Shown: positions 1-6,402 of the stretch, one piece after another
Layout of the letters: each line of letters starts with the position of its first letter
Position numbering within the stretch: the stretch's first letter is position 1
Source of the DNA: Propionibacterium sp.
Lineage (GTDB): Bacteria > Actinomycetota > Actinomycetes > Propionibacteriales > Propionibacteriaceae
Length of the DNA: 6,421 nt
Direction of reading: 5' to 3'
NCBI GenBank assembly: GCA_012719335.1
Contig: JAAYAO010000037.1
Coordinates: 1-6,421, forward strand
Translations under genes and position numbers: made by a program
The notes under the pieces: generated by a model
What the model was told of the DNA's origin: nothing
Seen by the model: the letters and a program-made list of their open reading frames with translations, nothing else
Database searches by the model: none

Positions 1-80
1 AAGTGACCGAGCGCATCGAGAAGCGCCTGCATGCGCGATCCTCGTCGGAGAAACGCCCCTTCCGCGTCGGCACCCCCTGA
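1..80 (+). CDS. C-terminal end of an unidentified protein (partial)
   Basis: The last 25 codons of a gene that begins before the window lie here, read in the frame starting at base 3 and ending with TGA at 78-80. The peptide is strongly basic and ends in ...KRPFRVGTP. About 22 of the 25 codons end in G or C, as expected for real coding DNA in this genome and the main reason for calling it. The gene is convergent with the flavoprotein gene, whose stop lies 96 bases further on. The fragment is too short to assign a family and shows no recognisable motif. A chance open frame cannot be excluded, because stops are rare in DNA this rich in GC. Confidence 0.5.
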   Translation, partial: VTERIEKRLHARSSSEKRPFRVGTP

Positions 81-89
81 CCCGGGCCC

Positions 90-145
90 GGTTTCGACGG
101 ACGCTCGCCGGCGCGAGCAGGGCGCGCAGCGCCCGGGTCGAAGCC
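90..145. other. Foldable intergenic structure (three-stem junction) between convergent genes
   Basis: Bases 90-98 pair with 137-145 (nine pairs, one of them G-U). Inside this stem lie two perfect six-pair hairpins: 103-108 with 113-118 (loop CGGC) and 120-125 with 129-134 (loop GCA). The linkers are only 4, 1 and 2 bases, so the whole forms a compact three-way junction. It lies in the gap between two convergent stop codons, where a bidirectional transcription terminator would be expected. No T-run follows it on either strand, so it is not a canonical intrinsic terminator. GC-rich sequence folds readily by chance, so the functional call is tentative. Confidence 0.3.
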
Positions 146-176
146 AGCGACCGGTGCGACCCGACGCATCGCGGGA

Positions 177-1661
177 TCAGCCGGCGGCGGCTCGTCCGGC
201 GCGGCGGCCGAAGTAGGTGCCGTCACCCAGCGATGTGCCCGAGACATAACCCCAACCGTGCAATCCCGAACTGGCCCGGCCGGCGGCGTACAACCCCGGG
301 ATCGGCTCACCGACCAGATCGCACACCTCGCCGTCCACGGTGGTGTGCAGGCCACCGATGGTGAACACCCCCGCAGCACTGCCCTTCGGGCCGGCCTGGT
401 CGTTGCGCGCCTTCTCGGGGGATTCGGCGAAGCTGTTGCGCACGTTCATCGCCCCGAAGGGGGCGGTCAACGGCCGCAGCCAGCGGGCCGACTTGCCGAA
501 CAGTGGATCCTCACCCCTGGCGGCGTGCTCGTTGTAGAAGGCGATCGTGTCGCGCAGGCTGCCGGCGGGGAAGCCGCACAGCTCCTCGAGTTCCTCGACC
601 GTTTCGGCGACATGGTGTGGACGGGCGCCCCAGCTCAGATCGTCGGAGACCTCCTCGAAGGCCTGCTCGTCCAGAATCACCCAGACCTCCAGGTCGTGCT
701 CGTACAGGGCGGTCTGACCGACCCGTCCCGGGTACACGTCCTCGTTGATGATCCGCTGACCCTGCCAGTTGACCACGATGCCGCGGGTCATGAAGGCGGG
801 CACGAAGGCGATACCGATCTGACCGGCCGACATCCTCCGCACCCCGGCCCCGACCGACTGGCCCAGCAGAATGCCCGAGCCGTTGTCGTTGCCGTCGGAG
901 TTGGTGCCGACCCCGATCATCTGCGGGGCGTGCTGTTCGACCATCCGGGGGTTGTCGATGAAACCGCCGGTGGTGATGATCACGCCCTTGTTCGCCCGGA
1001 TCGCCCGGTTCTCACCGAAGGAGCGCACCACCACCCCGGCCACCCGGTCACCGTCCAGAATCAGTCGGACGGCCCGGGAGTCGTTCTGCACCCGCACCTC
1101 GGTGGCCTCCACCGCGGCCATCAGGTGCTGCATCAGCACCTTGCCGCCGAACCCGTCCGACTGCACCCGGTGCCCGCGCGGGGCCATCGGGGTGATCGAC
1201 GAGAACGGGGCGGCGTTCTCACCCAGCCACATCAGCCCGTCGTCGGTGGGCGGCACCCAACTCGGCTCGTCGTAGAACGACGGCTTGAACGGCACGCCGT
1301 ACCCGGTCAACCAGTCGTAGTGCTCCAGGGAATCCTGCGCGTAGAGCCGGATCTTGTCCTCGGGGGCATTCGGCCCGAGCGCGCCGATCAGATACTCGGC
1401 CATCGCCTCGGGGGTGTCGTCGAAACCGCAGGCCCGCTGGGTCGGGGTGCCGCCACCGAGGTACATCTCCCCGCCCGACATCGCCGAGGAACCACCCCCG
1501 CCGCTGAGCATCTCCAGCAGGATCACCGAGGCGCCCTGCTCGTGGGCGGTGAGGGCGGCGGCGGCACCGGCGCAGCCGTACCCGATGATCACCACATCGG
1601 CGGTGTCGGCCCAGTCGGTGACCTCGTTGATCGACAGGGGACGCAGAATCTCGGCGGCCAT
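177..1661 (-). CDS. FAD-dependent oxidoreductase, 3-ketosteroid delta4-(5alpha)-dehydrogenase-like
   Basis: This 494-residue flavoprotein belongs to the fumarate reductase/3-ketosteroid dehydrogenase superfamily (FAD_binding_2 fold). The N-terminal dinucleotide-binding segment is at residues 22-50, with GYGCAG at 27-32 and a closing Glu50. A glycine- and serine-rich FAD loop with SGGEMYLGGGT follows at about 54-72. GVIITTGGF is at 226-234, GQRIINED at 301-308, and the C-terminal FAD motif IPGLYAAGR at 454-462. Tyr472 and Ser474 are spaced like the catalytic Tyr466/Ser468 pair of Rhodococcus jostii delta4-(5alpha)-KSTD. Tyr310 or Tyr320 could match its Tyr319. Length also fits that family (about 490). 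Such enzymes insert a C4-C5 double bond into 5alpha-3-ketosteroids using FAD. No heme, FMN or signal-peptide segment is seen, so it is probably cytoplasmic. The ATG start follows a strong ribosome site. The family is secure; steroid specificity is inferred, and no other steroid gene is in view. Confidence 0.87.
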   Translation of the reverse strand: MAAEILRPLSINEVTDWADTADVVIIGYGCAGAAAALTAHEQGASVILLEMLSGGGGSSAMSGGEMYLGGGTPTQRACGFDDTPEAMAEYLIGALGPNAPEDKIRLYAQDSLEHYDWLTGYGVPFKPSFYDEPSWVPPTDDGLMWLGENAAPFSSITPMAPRGHRVQSDGFGGKVLMQHLMAAVEATEVRVQNDSRAVRLILDGDRVAGVVVRSFGENRAIRANKGVIITTGGFIDNPRMVEQHAPQMIGVGTNSDGNDNGSGILLGQSVGAGVRRMSAGQIGIAFVPAFMTRGIVVNWQGQRIINEDVYPGRVGQTALYEHDLEVWVILDEQAFEEVSDDLSWGARPHHVAETVEELEELCGFPAGSLRDTIAFYNEHAARGEDPLFGKSARWLRPLTAPFGAMNVRNSFAESPEKARNDQAGPKGSAAGVFTIGGLHTTVDGEVCDLVGEPIPGLYAAGRASSGLHGWGYVSGTSLGDGTYFGRRAGRAAAG

Positions 1662-1668
1662 CGCCTGG

Positions 1669-1676
1669 CTCCTTCT
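1669..1676 (-). promoter_or_regulatory. Ribosome binding site of the flavoprotein gene
   Basis: On the minus strand the sequence AGAAGGAG lies seven bases before the ATG at 1659-1661. It is the strongest Shine-Dalgarno match in the window and fixes the flavoprotein start. The 90-base gap to the upstream DUF1345 gene (1662-1751) holds only this site and a weak GC hairpin at 1711-1728. The two minus-strand genes could share a transcript, but an internal promoter is not excluded. Confidence 0.75.
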
Positions 1677-1751
1677 ACCGGAATCGGGGGACGGGCCCGA
1701 TCATGGCCAGCCCGCGGCGCGCGGCGGGAAAGGGTTCCGCTCAGCAAGACG

Positions 1752-2424
1752 TCAGCGCGTGACGCCGCCCAGAATCAGCGAGACCACCATCGCCAGGATC
1801 ACCGAGTTGAACGCGAAGGCCACCAGGGTGTGGTTCATCGACAGTTTGCGCATGGTGGTCGTGGTGATCGACACGTCGGTGGTGCCGAAGGTGGTTTGGG
1901 CCCCCAGCGACACGTACAGGTAGTCGCTGAACGACCGCGGACCCTCCCCGGGGAACTGGAAACCGGTGGCGGTGAAGTCGGCCCGGACGTACTGCACCGC
2001 GAACATGATCCACACATTCACCCAGGACGCGACCACCAGTACCGCCGCGCTGGCCATCAGCACCGGGGTGCGCATCGAGGAGTTCACCAGCAACGCCCCC
2101 ACCCCGATCAGGGCCATCGCCGACACCTGCACCGACCAGGACGGGGCGCTGCCGGTGCCGGTGAACCAGCGCACCAGGGCGAACCGCGACAGCCCGCGAC
2201 GTTCGCTGCGATCGGCCGAGGCCACCGCTGCGCGCAGCCGGTCACCGGATCGTCCGCGATAGGCCAACCAGGTCGACAGCGATTGGAACAACGCGAACAC
2301 CGACCAGCCCCACAGCACCGACTCCCAGGCCAGGGTGTCCAGGTTCTCGTCCCAGCATCCACAACACCAGCCCGGCGACCAACACGCCGCCGAGGGTGGT
2401 GATCAGACTGGGGATCACCGCCAC
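1752..2424 (-). CDS. DUF1345-type multi-pass membrane protein, reading frame interrupted
   Basis: The 3' part (188 codons from 2318 down to the TGA at 1752-1754) encodes an integral membrane protein resembling DUF1345. It shows hydrophobic segments at residues 1-20, 61-80, 85-110 and 164-184 of this part. A conserved block before the last helix contains SDYLYVSLG and TTFGTTD. The first membrane segment is found in another frame upstream (ITTLGGVLVAGLVLWML). Removing one base of the CCC run at 2351-2353 joins the two through ML-DENLDTLAWESV into a continuous protein of 223 residues, a normal length as I recall the family. The start is taken as GTG 2424, preceded by AAGGGGA at nine bases. An in-frame GTG at 2508 exists but has no ribosome site and sits against the ftsY start. 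The function is unknown. As sequenced, the gene is either a pseudogene or carries a one-base sequencing error. Confidence 0.72.
2351..2353 (-). other. Apparent one-base insertion (frameshift) in the DUF1345 gene
   Basis: On the minus strand the sequence reads ATG CTG GGA CGA GAA. The upstream hydrophobic frame leaves family-like sequence here, and the downstream frame takes over one base later. Dropping one G of the GGG run gives ATG CTG GAC GAG AAC and a smooth junction. The indel could lie a few bases to either side. A short homopolymer is a usual site for sequencing error or slippage mutation. No typical programmed-frameshift signal, such as a rare codon or a stop at the shift, is seen. 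Confidence 0.65.
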
Positions 2425-2433
2425 CCAGGCCCG

Positions 2434-2440
2434 TCCCCTT
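2434..2440 (-). promoter_or_regulatory. Ribosome binding site deciding the DUF1345 gene start
   Basis: AAGGGGA on the minus strand ends nine bases before GTG 2422-2424. It favours this start over the in-frame GTG at 2508, which directly follows a TAG stop and has no purine-rich leader. A weak candidate -10 box, TACCAT (minus strand, 2488-2493), would give a leader of about 55 bases; that part is conjecture. Confidence 0.5.
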
Positions 2441-2509
2441 CGGACAACAACAGTCGGGACGTACGTGTATTCGAAGCCACGCAGGTCATGGTAGGCCCGC
2501 CGGGGCACC

Positions 2510-2515
2510 TAGGAT
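2510..2515 (+). promoter_or_regulatory. Candidate -10 box (or Shine-Dalgarno) immediately before ftsY
   Basis: TAGGAT ends seven bases before the preferred GTG start of ftsY. It fits the actinobacterial -10 pattern TAnnnT, and at this distance transcription would begin at or beside the GTG, giving a leaderless mRNA. No clear -35 element is seen around 2487-2492. The same bases contain AGGA eight bases before the GTG, so the motif could instead be a ribosome binding site on a transcript started further upstream. The sequence alone does not separate the two readings. Confidence 0.4.
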
Positions 2516-2522
2516 GGCAGCC

Positions 2523-3704
2523 GTGGAGAGCTATCTGGTGTGGATCATCATCGGTGCCGCGGTACTGGTGTCGGCTGCGGTGGTCGGATTGGTGGTGGCG
2601 ACCCGACGTCGCCGGGAGTTGCCACCGGCCGAACAACCACCGCAGGTCGGCGCCGGTTCGGGCACCGTCGTCGAGGACCGGCCGACCGGGGACGTCGGCG
2701 TCGACATCCTGCCGACCGAGGTTCCGGTCGAGGCGCCCACCGAACCGGCCGAACCCGCGCTGGACACCCCCGAACCACCCCGCTCCCGGCTGGCCCGGCT
2801 GCGCCGACGCCTGGCCGGGCAGCAGAACGCGCTGTCCCGCGGACTGTTGGCGCTGTTGTCGCGCGACCGGATCGACGAGGACACCTGGGAGGACTTCGAG
2901 GACACCCTGCTCACCTCCGACCTGGGGGTCGGGCCGACCACCGAGTTGGTCACCCGGCTGCGGCAGCGGCTGTCGATCGACGGGGTGGCCGACTCCGAGG
3001 AGGCCCGCCGGGTGCTGCGCGAGGAGATGATCGCGCTGGTCGACCCGACGATGGACCGCAGCCTGAACGTCGAACGCACCGGCGACCAGCCCGCGGTGGT
3101 GATGGTGGTCGGGGTGAACGGCACCGGCAAGACCACCACCGTCGGCAAACTCGCCCGGGTGCTGGTCGCCGAGGACAAGGACGTGATGCTCGGCGCGGCC
3201 GACACCTTCCGCGCCGCCGCGGCCGAACAGTTGGCGACCTGGGGTTCGCGGGTGGGCGTCCCGACCGTCCGTGGTGAGGAGGGCGCCGACCCCGGCAGCG
3301 TGGCCTTCAACGCGGTTGCGGCCGGCATCGACCAGGAGGTCGACGTGGTGCTGATCGACACCGCGGGGCGACTGCACACCAAGACCGGCCTGATGGACGA
3401 GCTGGGCAAGGTCAAGCGGGTGATCGAGAAGAAGGCCCCGGTCACCGAGGTGCTGCTGGTGCTGGACGCCACCACCGGCCAGAACGGCCTGACCCAGGCC
3501 CGCATCTTCCGGGAGGTCGTCGACGTCACCGGCATCGTGCTCACCAAGCTGGACGGTTCGGCCAAGGGCGGCATCGTGATTCAGGTGCAGCGCGAGCTCG
3601 GTGTGCCGGTGAAACTGATCGGGTTGGGTGAGGGTGTGGACGATCTGGCACCCTTCGACACCGAGCAATTCGTCGACGCGCTGTTGCTCGACGACAATGG
3701 GTAG
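2523..3704 (+). CDS. ftsY: Signal recognition particle receptor FtsY
   Basis: FtsY is the membrane-associated SRP receptor GTPase that docks Ffh-ribosome complexes at the Sec translocon. From GTG 2523 it has 393 residues. An N-terminal hydrophobic segment (about 5-26, then RRRR) is a membrane anchor typical of actinobacterial FtsY and absent from the E. coli protein. An acidic, proline-rich linker covers about 30-87. The helical N domain is at about 88-175. The G domain has P-loop GVNGTGKT at 197-204, DTFRAAA at 227-233, DTAGR at 279-283, TKLDG at 341-345 and GLGEG near 367-371. All GTPase motifs are intact. An ATG at 2514 would add only three residues (MAA). GTG is preferred because the resulting start, VESYLVW, matches the short M-E-S-type starts of related FtsY proteins. 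The ffh gene follows 48 bases downstream. Confidence 0.96.
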   Translation: MESYLVWIIIGAAVLVSAAVVGLVVATRRRRELPPAEQPPQVGAGSGTVVEDRPTGDVGVDILPTEVPVEAPTEPAEPALDTPEPPRSRLARLRRRLAGQQNALSRGLLALLSRDRIDEDTWEDFEDTLLTSDLGVGPTTELVTRLRQRLSIDGVADSEEARRVLREEMIALVDPTMDRSLNVERTGDQPAVVMVVGVNGTGKTTTVGKLARVLVAEDKDVMLGAADTFRAAAAEQLATWGSRVGVPTVRGEEGADPGSVAFNAVAAGIDQEVDVVLIDTAGRLHTKTGLMDELGKVKRVIEKKAPVTEVLLVLDATTGQNGLTQARIFREVVDVTGIVLTKLDGSAKGGIVIQVQRELGVPVKLIGLGEGVDDLAPFDTEQFVDALLLDDNG

Positions 3705-3740
3705 GGTGGACCGATAGCCCACTTCCGGCGAACCGACTAC

Positions 3741-3746
3741 TGAGGA
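3741..3746 (+). promoter_or_regulatory. Ribosome binding site of ffh
   Basis: TGAGGA lies six bases before the TTG at 3753-3755 and supports that unusual start codon. The 48-base ftsY-ffh gap (3705-3752) shows no terminator hairpin, consistent with co-transcription. TAGGGT, overlapping the ftsY stop (3702-3707), could be a weak -10 box, but this is not well supported. Confidence 0.55.
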
Positions 3747-3752
3747 CGACCG

Positions 3753-5321
3753 TTGTTCGACACACTCTCCGACCGGCTGGCCGCGACGTTCAAGAGCCTG
3801 CGCGGCAAAGGCCGGTTGAGCGACGCCGATATCGACGCGACCGCTCGCGAGATCCGCATCGCGCTGCTCGAGGCCGACGTCAACCTGACCGTGGTCAAGG
3901 ATTTCGTGGCCGCGGTCAAGGAGCGGGCCAAGGGCGCCGAGATCAATCAGGCGCTCAACCCCTCGCAGCAGATCATCAAGATCGTCAACGAAGAGCTGGT
4001 CGAGATCCTGGGTGGCGACACCCGCACGATCCGCTTCGCCAAGCACCCGCCGACGGTGATCATGCTCGCCGGCTTGCAGGGTGCCGGTAAGACCACCCTG
4101 GCCGGCAAGCTCGCGAAATGGCTCAAGGACGACGGCCACTCGCCGCTGCTGGTCGCCGCCGACCTGCAACGTCCCAATGCGGTCACCCAGTTGCAGGTGG
4201 TCGGCCAACGGGCCGGCGTGCAGGTCTTCGCCCCCGAACCCGGCAATGGGGTCGGCGACCCGGTTCAGGTCGCCCGCGACGCGATCGGTGAGGCCCGGCG
4301 CCGCTTGTTCGACGTGGTGATCGTCGACACCGCCGGCCGGTTGGGTGTCGATGCCGAGCTTATGCAGCAGGCCGCGAACATTCGCGATGCGGTGAACCCC
4401 GACGAGGTGCTGTTCGTCGTCGACGCGATGATCGGTCAGGACGCGGTGAACACCGCCAAGGCGTTCGCCGACGGGGTCGGCTTCGACGGCGTGGTGCTGA
4501 CCAAGCTCGATGGTGACGCCCGCGGTGGTGCCGCGCTGTCGATCGCCCGGGTGGCCGGCAAACCGATCATGTTCGCCTCCAACGGCGAGGGGTTGAAGGA
4601 CTTCGACGTCCTCCACCCCGACCGGATGGCCAGCCGGATTCTGGGGATGGGTGACATGCTCACCCTGATCGAACAGGCCGAACGCACCTTCGATACCGAA
4701 CAGTCGGCCAAGGCCGCCGCGAAGATCACCAGCAAGGGTGGTTCGGAGTTCGGTCTGGGCGACTTCCTGGAACAGATGAAGCAGGTCCGCAAGATGGGGC
4801 CGCTGTCGAAGGTCTTCGGGATGCTGCCCGGGATGGGCGACCTGAAGGGCGCCATCGACGACATCGACGAGAGGGAGATCGACCGGATCGAGGCGATCAT
4901 CCTGTCGATGACCCCGGCCGAACGCGACAACCCCAAGATTCTGGACGGCTCCCGCCGGGCCCGGATCGCGAAGGGTTCGGGCACCCAGGTGTCGGACGTG
5001 AACAGCCTGGTGAACCGCTTCTTCGACGCCCGCAAGATGATGAACCAGTTCGCCACCGGCGGAGGCCTGCCCGGAATGCCGGGGATGCCCGGTCTGCCCG
5101 GTGGTGGCGGGGGCCGCAAACAGGCCCGCAAGCAGAAGAAGAGCGGACGCAAGGTGTCGGGTAACCCGGCCAAGCGCAACCGTCCGCCCGCGCCCGCTCC
5201 GGAGCCGGCGAACCCGGCGGCAGCCTTCGGCCAGGCCCCGCCGAGCGAGAAGGAAATGCAGCAGGCGATGGCGAACTTCGAGTTGCCGCCCGAGCTGCGG
5301 GGCATGTTCGGGGACAAGTGA
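3753..5321 (+). CDS. ffh: Signal recognition particle protein Ffh (SRP54)
   Basis: Ffh is the protein subunit of the bacterial signal recognition particle. It binds 4.5S/SRP RNA and signal sequences of nascent chains, and forms a GTP-dependent heterodimer with FtsY. The protein has 522 residues. The N domain (about 1-90) opens with the family-typical MFDTLSDRL, which fixes the TTG start. The G domain carries GLQGAGKT at 107-114, DLQRPNA at 137-143, DTAGR at 192-196, TKLDG at 250-254 and NGEG at 277-280. The methionine-rich M domain (about 325-432) includes the finger-loop sequence MLPGMG at 357-362. It also has the RNA-binding helix-turn-helix from SMTPAER (385-391) to SRRARIAKGSG (400-410) and DVN. 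The tail beyond about 433 is long, with glycine/proline/methionine repeats, a lysine/arginine stretch and a conserved-looking end (FELPPELRGMFG). E. coli Ffh is about 450 residues. All functional motifs are intact. Confidence 0.98.
   Translation: MFDTLSDRLAATFKSLRGKGRLSDADIDATAREIRIALLEADVNLTVVKDFVAAVKERAKGAEINQALNPSQQIIKIVNEELVEILGGDTRTIRFAKHPPTVIMLAGLQGAGKTTLAGKLAKWLKDDGHSPLLVAADLQRPNAVTQLQVVGQRAGVQVFAPEPGNGVGDPVQVARDAIGEARRRLFDVVIVDTAGRLGVDAELMQQAANIRDAVNPDEVLFVVDAMIGQDAVNTAKAFADGVGFDGVVLTKLDGDARGGAALSIARVAGKPIMFASNGEGLKDFDVLHPDRMASRILGMGDMLTLIEQAERTFDTEQSAKAAAKITSKGGSEFGLGDFLEQMKQVRKMGPLSKVFGMLPGMGDLKGAIDDIDEREIDRIEAIILSMTPAERDNPKILDGSRRARIAKGSGTQVSDVNSLVNRFFDARKMMNQFATGGGLPGMPGMPGLPGGGGGRKQARKQKKSGRKVSGNPAKRNRPPAPAPEPANPAAAFGQAPPSEKEMQQAMANFELPPELRGMFGDK
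5067..5102 (+). repeat. Tandem (L/M)PG-coding repeat in the Ffh tail
   Basis: Four nine-base units encode LPG-MPG-MPG-LPG at residues 439-450 of Ffh, followed by a run of glycines to about residue 454. Such a flexible hydrophobic/glycine linker after the M domain is common in Ffh proteins. The repeated coding units could vary in number between strains. Confidence 0.7.
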
Positions 5322-5325
5322 GGCC

Positions 5326-6402
5326 ATGACCGCGCCGGTGTTGCACGTCCGCGGGGTGCTGTTGCCCTCGTCCGAGCCGGTCGACCTGTGGTTGGCCGAC
5401 GGCGTGGTGCACACCGAGCCGGTGCCGGGCGCCGAGACCGTGCACACCGGCGGCTGGATCGTGCCCGGTTTGGTCGACGCGCACTGCCACCTCGGGTTGG
5501 GTGCCGGCGGTGCGGTGGACGAGGAGACCACCCTCGATCAGGCGACCACCGACCGGGACGCCGGCACGCTGCTGGTGCGCGACGCCGGTTCACCCAGCGA
5601 CACCCGGTGGATTCAGGGCCGCGACGACCTGCCCCGGCTGATCCGCGCCGGCCGGCACATCGCCCGGCCGCGTCGCTACATCCGCAACTTCGCTGTCGAG
5701 GTCGAACCCGACGACCTGGTCGACACGGTGGCCGAGCAAGCCCGGGCCGGGGACGGATGGGTGAAGCTGGTCGGTGACTGGATCGACCGCGAGGTCGGCG
5801 ACCTGGCCCCGTTGTGGCCGGCCGATATCGCCGCGGAGGCGATCGCGCGGGCCCACGAACTCGGCGCGAAGGTGACCGCGCACTGCTTCGGGGAACGATC
5901 GGTGGCCGAACTGGTGCGCGCCGGGATCGACGGCATCGAACACGGCACCGGGCTGGACCGCGACACCATCGACCTGATGGCGCAGCGGCAGGTCGCCCTG
6001 GTGCCGACCATGATCAACCTGGCCACCTTTCCCGAGATCGCCGCGTCGGGGCAGGAGAAGTTCCCGACCTATGCCGCCCACATGCGCGACCTGCACGCCC
6101 GCCACCACGACACCCTGCGCGCCGCGGTCGACGCCGGCGTGCCGGTGTATGCCGGCACCGATGCCGGCGGCACCATCAAGCACGGCCGGATCGCCGACGA
6201 GATCGTGGCCCTGGCCGACCTGGCCGGGGCGGAGTTCGCCCTCGGCGCTGCGTCCTGGCGGGCCCGCGATTGGCTCGGCGTCCCCGGCATCGCCCCGGGG
6301 GAGTCCGCCGACCTGATCTGCTACGACGCCAACCCGCTCACCGACCCGGCCGTGACCGCCCACCCGGCCCGGGTCATCCTGCGCGGCACGGTCATCGCCT
6401 GA
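5326..6402 (+). CDS. Metal-dependent amidohydrolase family protein
   Basis: This is a 358-residue amidohydrolase of the imidazolonepropionase/prolidase-like branch. It has a short N-terminal beta-sandwich segment (about 1-46), a TIM-barrel catalytic domain and a C-terminal return to the sandwich (about 325-358). The metal-site residues appear complete. HxH is in DAHCH (His53, His55), with a candidate carboxylated lysine Lys147 in WVKL. His186 is in TAHCFGE, His206 in IEHGTG and catalytic Asp279 in GTDAGG. The enzyme should therefore be an active hydrolase, possibly with two metal ions, on an amide, peptide or cyclic substrate that cannot be named. There is no signal peptide, so it is likely cytoplasmic. 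The ATG lies four bases after the ffh stop, with GAGG overlapping that stop, which implies translational coupling. An amidohydrolase after ffh is, as I recall, also seen in mycobacteria. No terminator is visible in the last 19 bases of the window. Confidence 0.92.
   Translation: MTAPVLHVRGVLLPSSEPVDLWLADGVVHTEPVPGAETVHTGGWIVPGLVDAHCHLGLGAGGAVDEETTLDQATTDRDAGTLLVRDAGSPSDTRWIQGRDDLPRLIRAGRHIARPRRYIRNFAVEVEPDDLVDTVAEQARAGDGWVKLVGDWIDREVGDLAPLWPADIAAEAIARAHELGAKVTAHCFGERSVAELVRAGIDGIEHGTGLDRDTIDLMAQRQVALVPTMINLATFPEIAASGQEKFPTYAAHMRDLHARHHDTLRAAVDAGVPVYAGTDAGGTIKHGRIADEIVALADLAGAEFALGAASWRARDWLGVPGIAPGESADLICYDANPLTDPAVTAHPARVILRGTVIA

Noticed and set aside
1711..1728. GC hairpin (CCCGC/GCGGG) between the DUF1345 and flavoprotein genes as a terminator
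   Set aside because: It has only five pairs with an eight-base loop and no adjacent T-run, which is expected by chance at this GC content.
258..2402. Plus-strand open frame of 714 codons opposite the flavoprotein and DUF1345 genes
   Set aside because: It is antisense to a flavoprotein with clear FAD motifs and a strong ribosome site. Its own peptide is His/Pro/Gly/Arg-rich and has no start signal.
2242..2508. Independent 88-codon minus-strand gene starting at GTG 2508
   Set aside because: Only its middle (2353-2424) looks like real protein, namely the missing first helix of the DUF1345 protein. The rest is out-of-frame sequence of that same gene, so it is treated as part of the frameshifted gene.
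5101..5325. Extended start of the amidohydrolase, upstream into ffh
   Set aside because: The extra 75 residues overlap the Ffh tail in another frame and are Arg/Ala-rich noise. ATG 5326 with GAGG just upstream and the family-typical N terminus is preferred.
2415..5531. Very long minus-strand open frame (over 1,000 codons) opposite ftsY and ffh
   Set aside because: It lies antisense to two certain core genes. Its predicted peptide is rich in His, Arg, Gly, Asp and Gln without family motifs, the usual shadow of GC-rich codon use.
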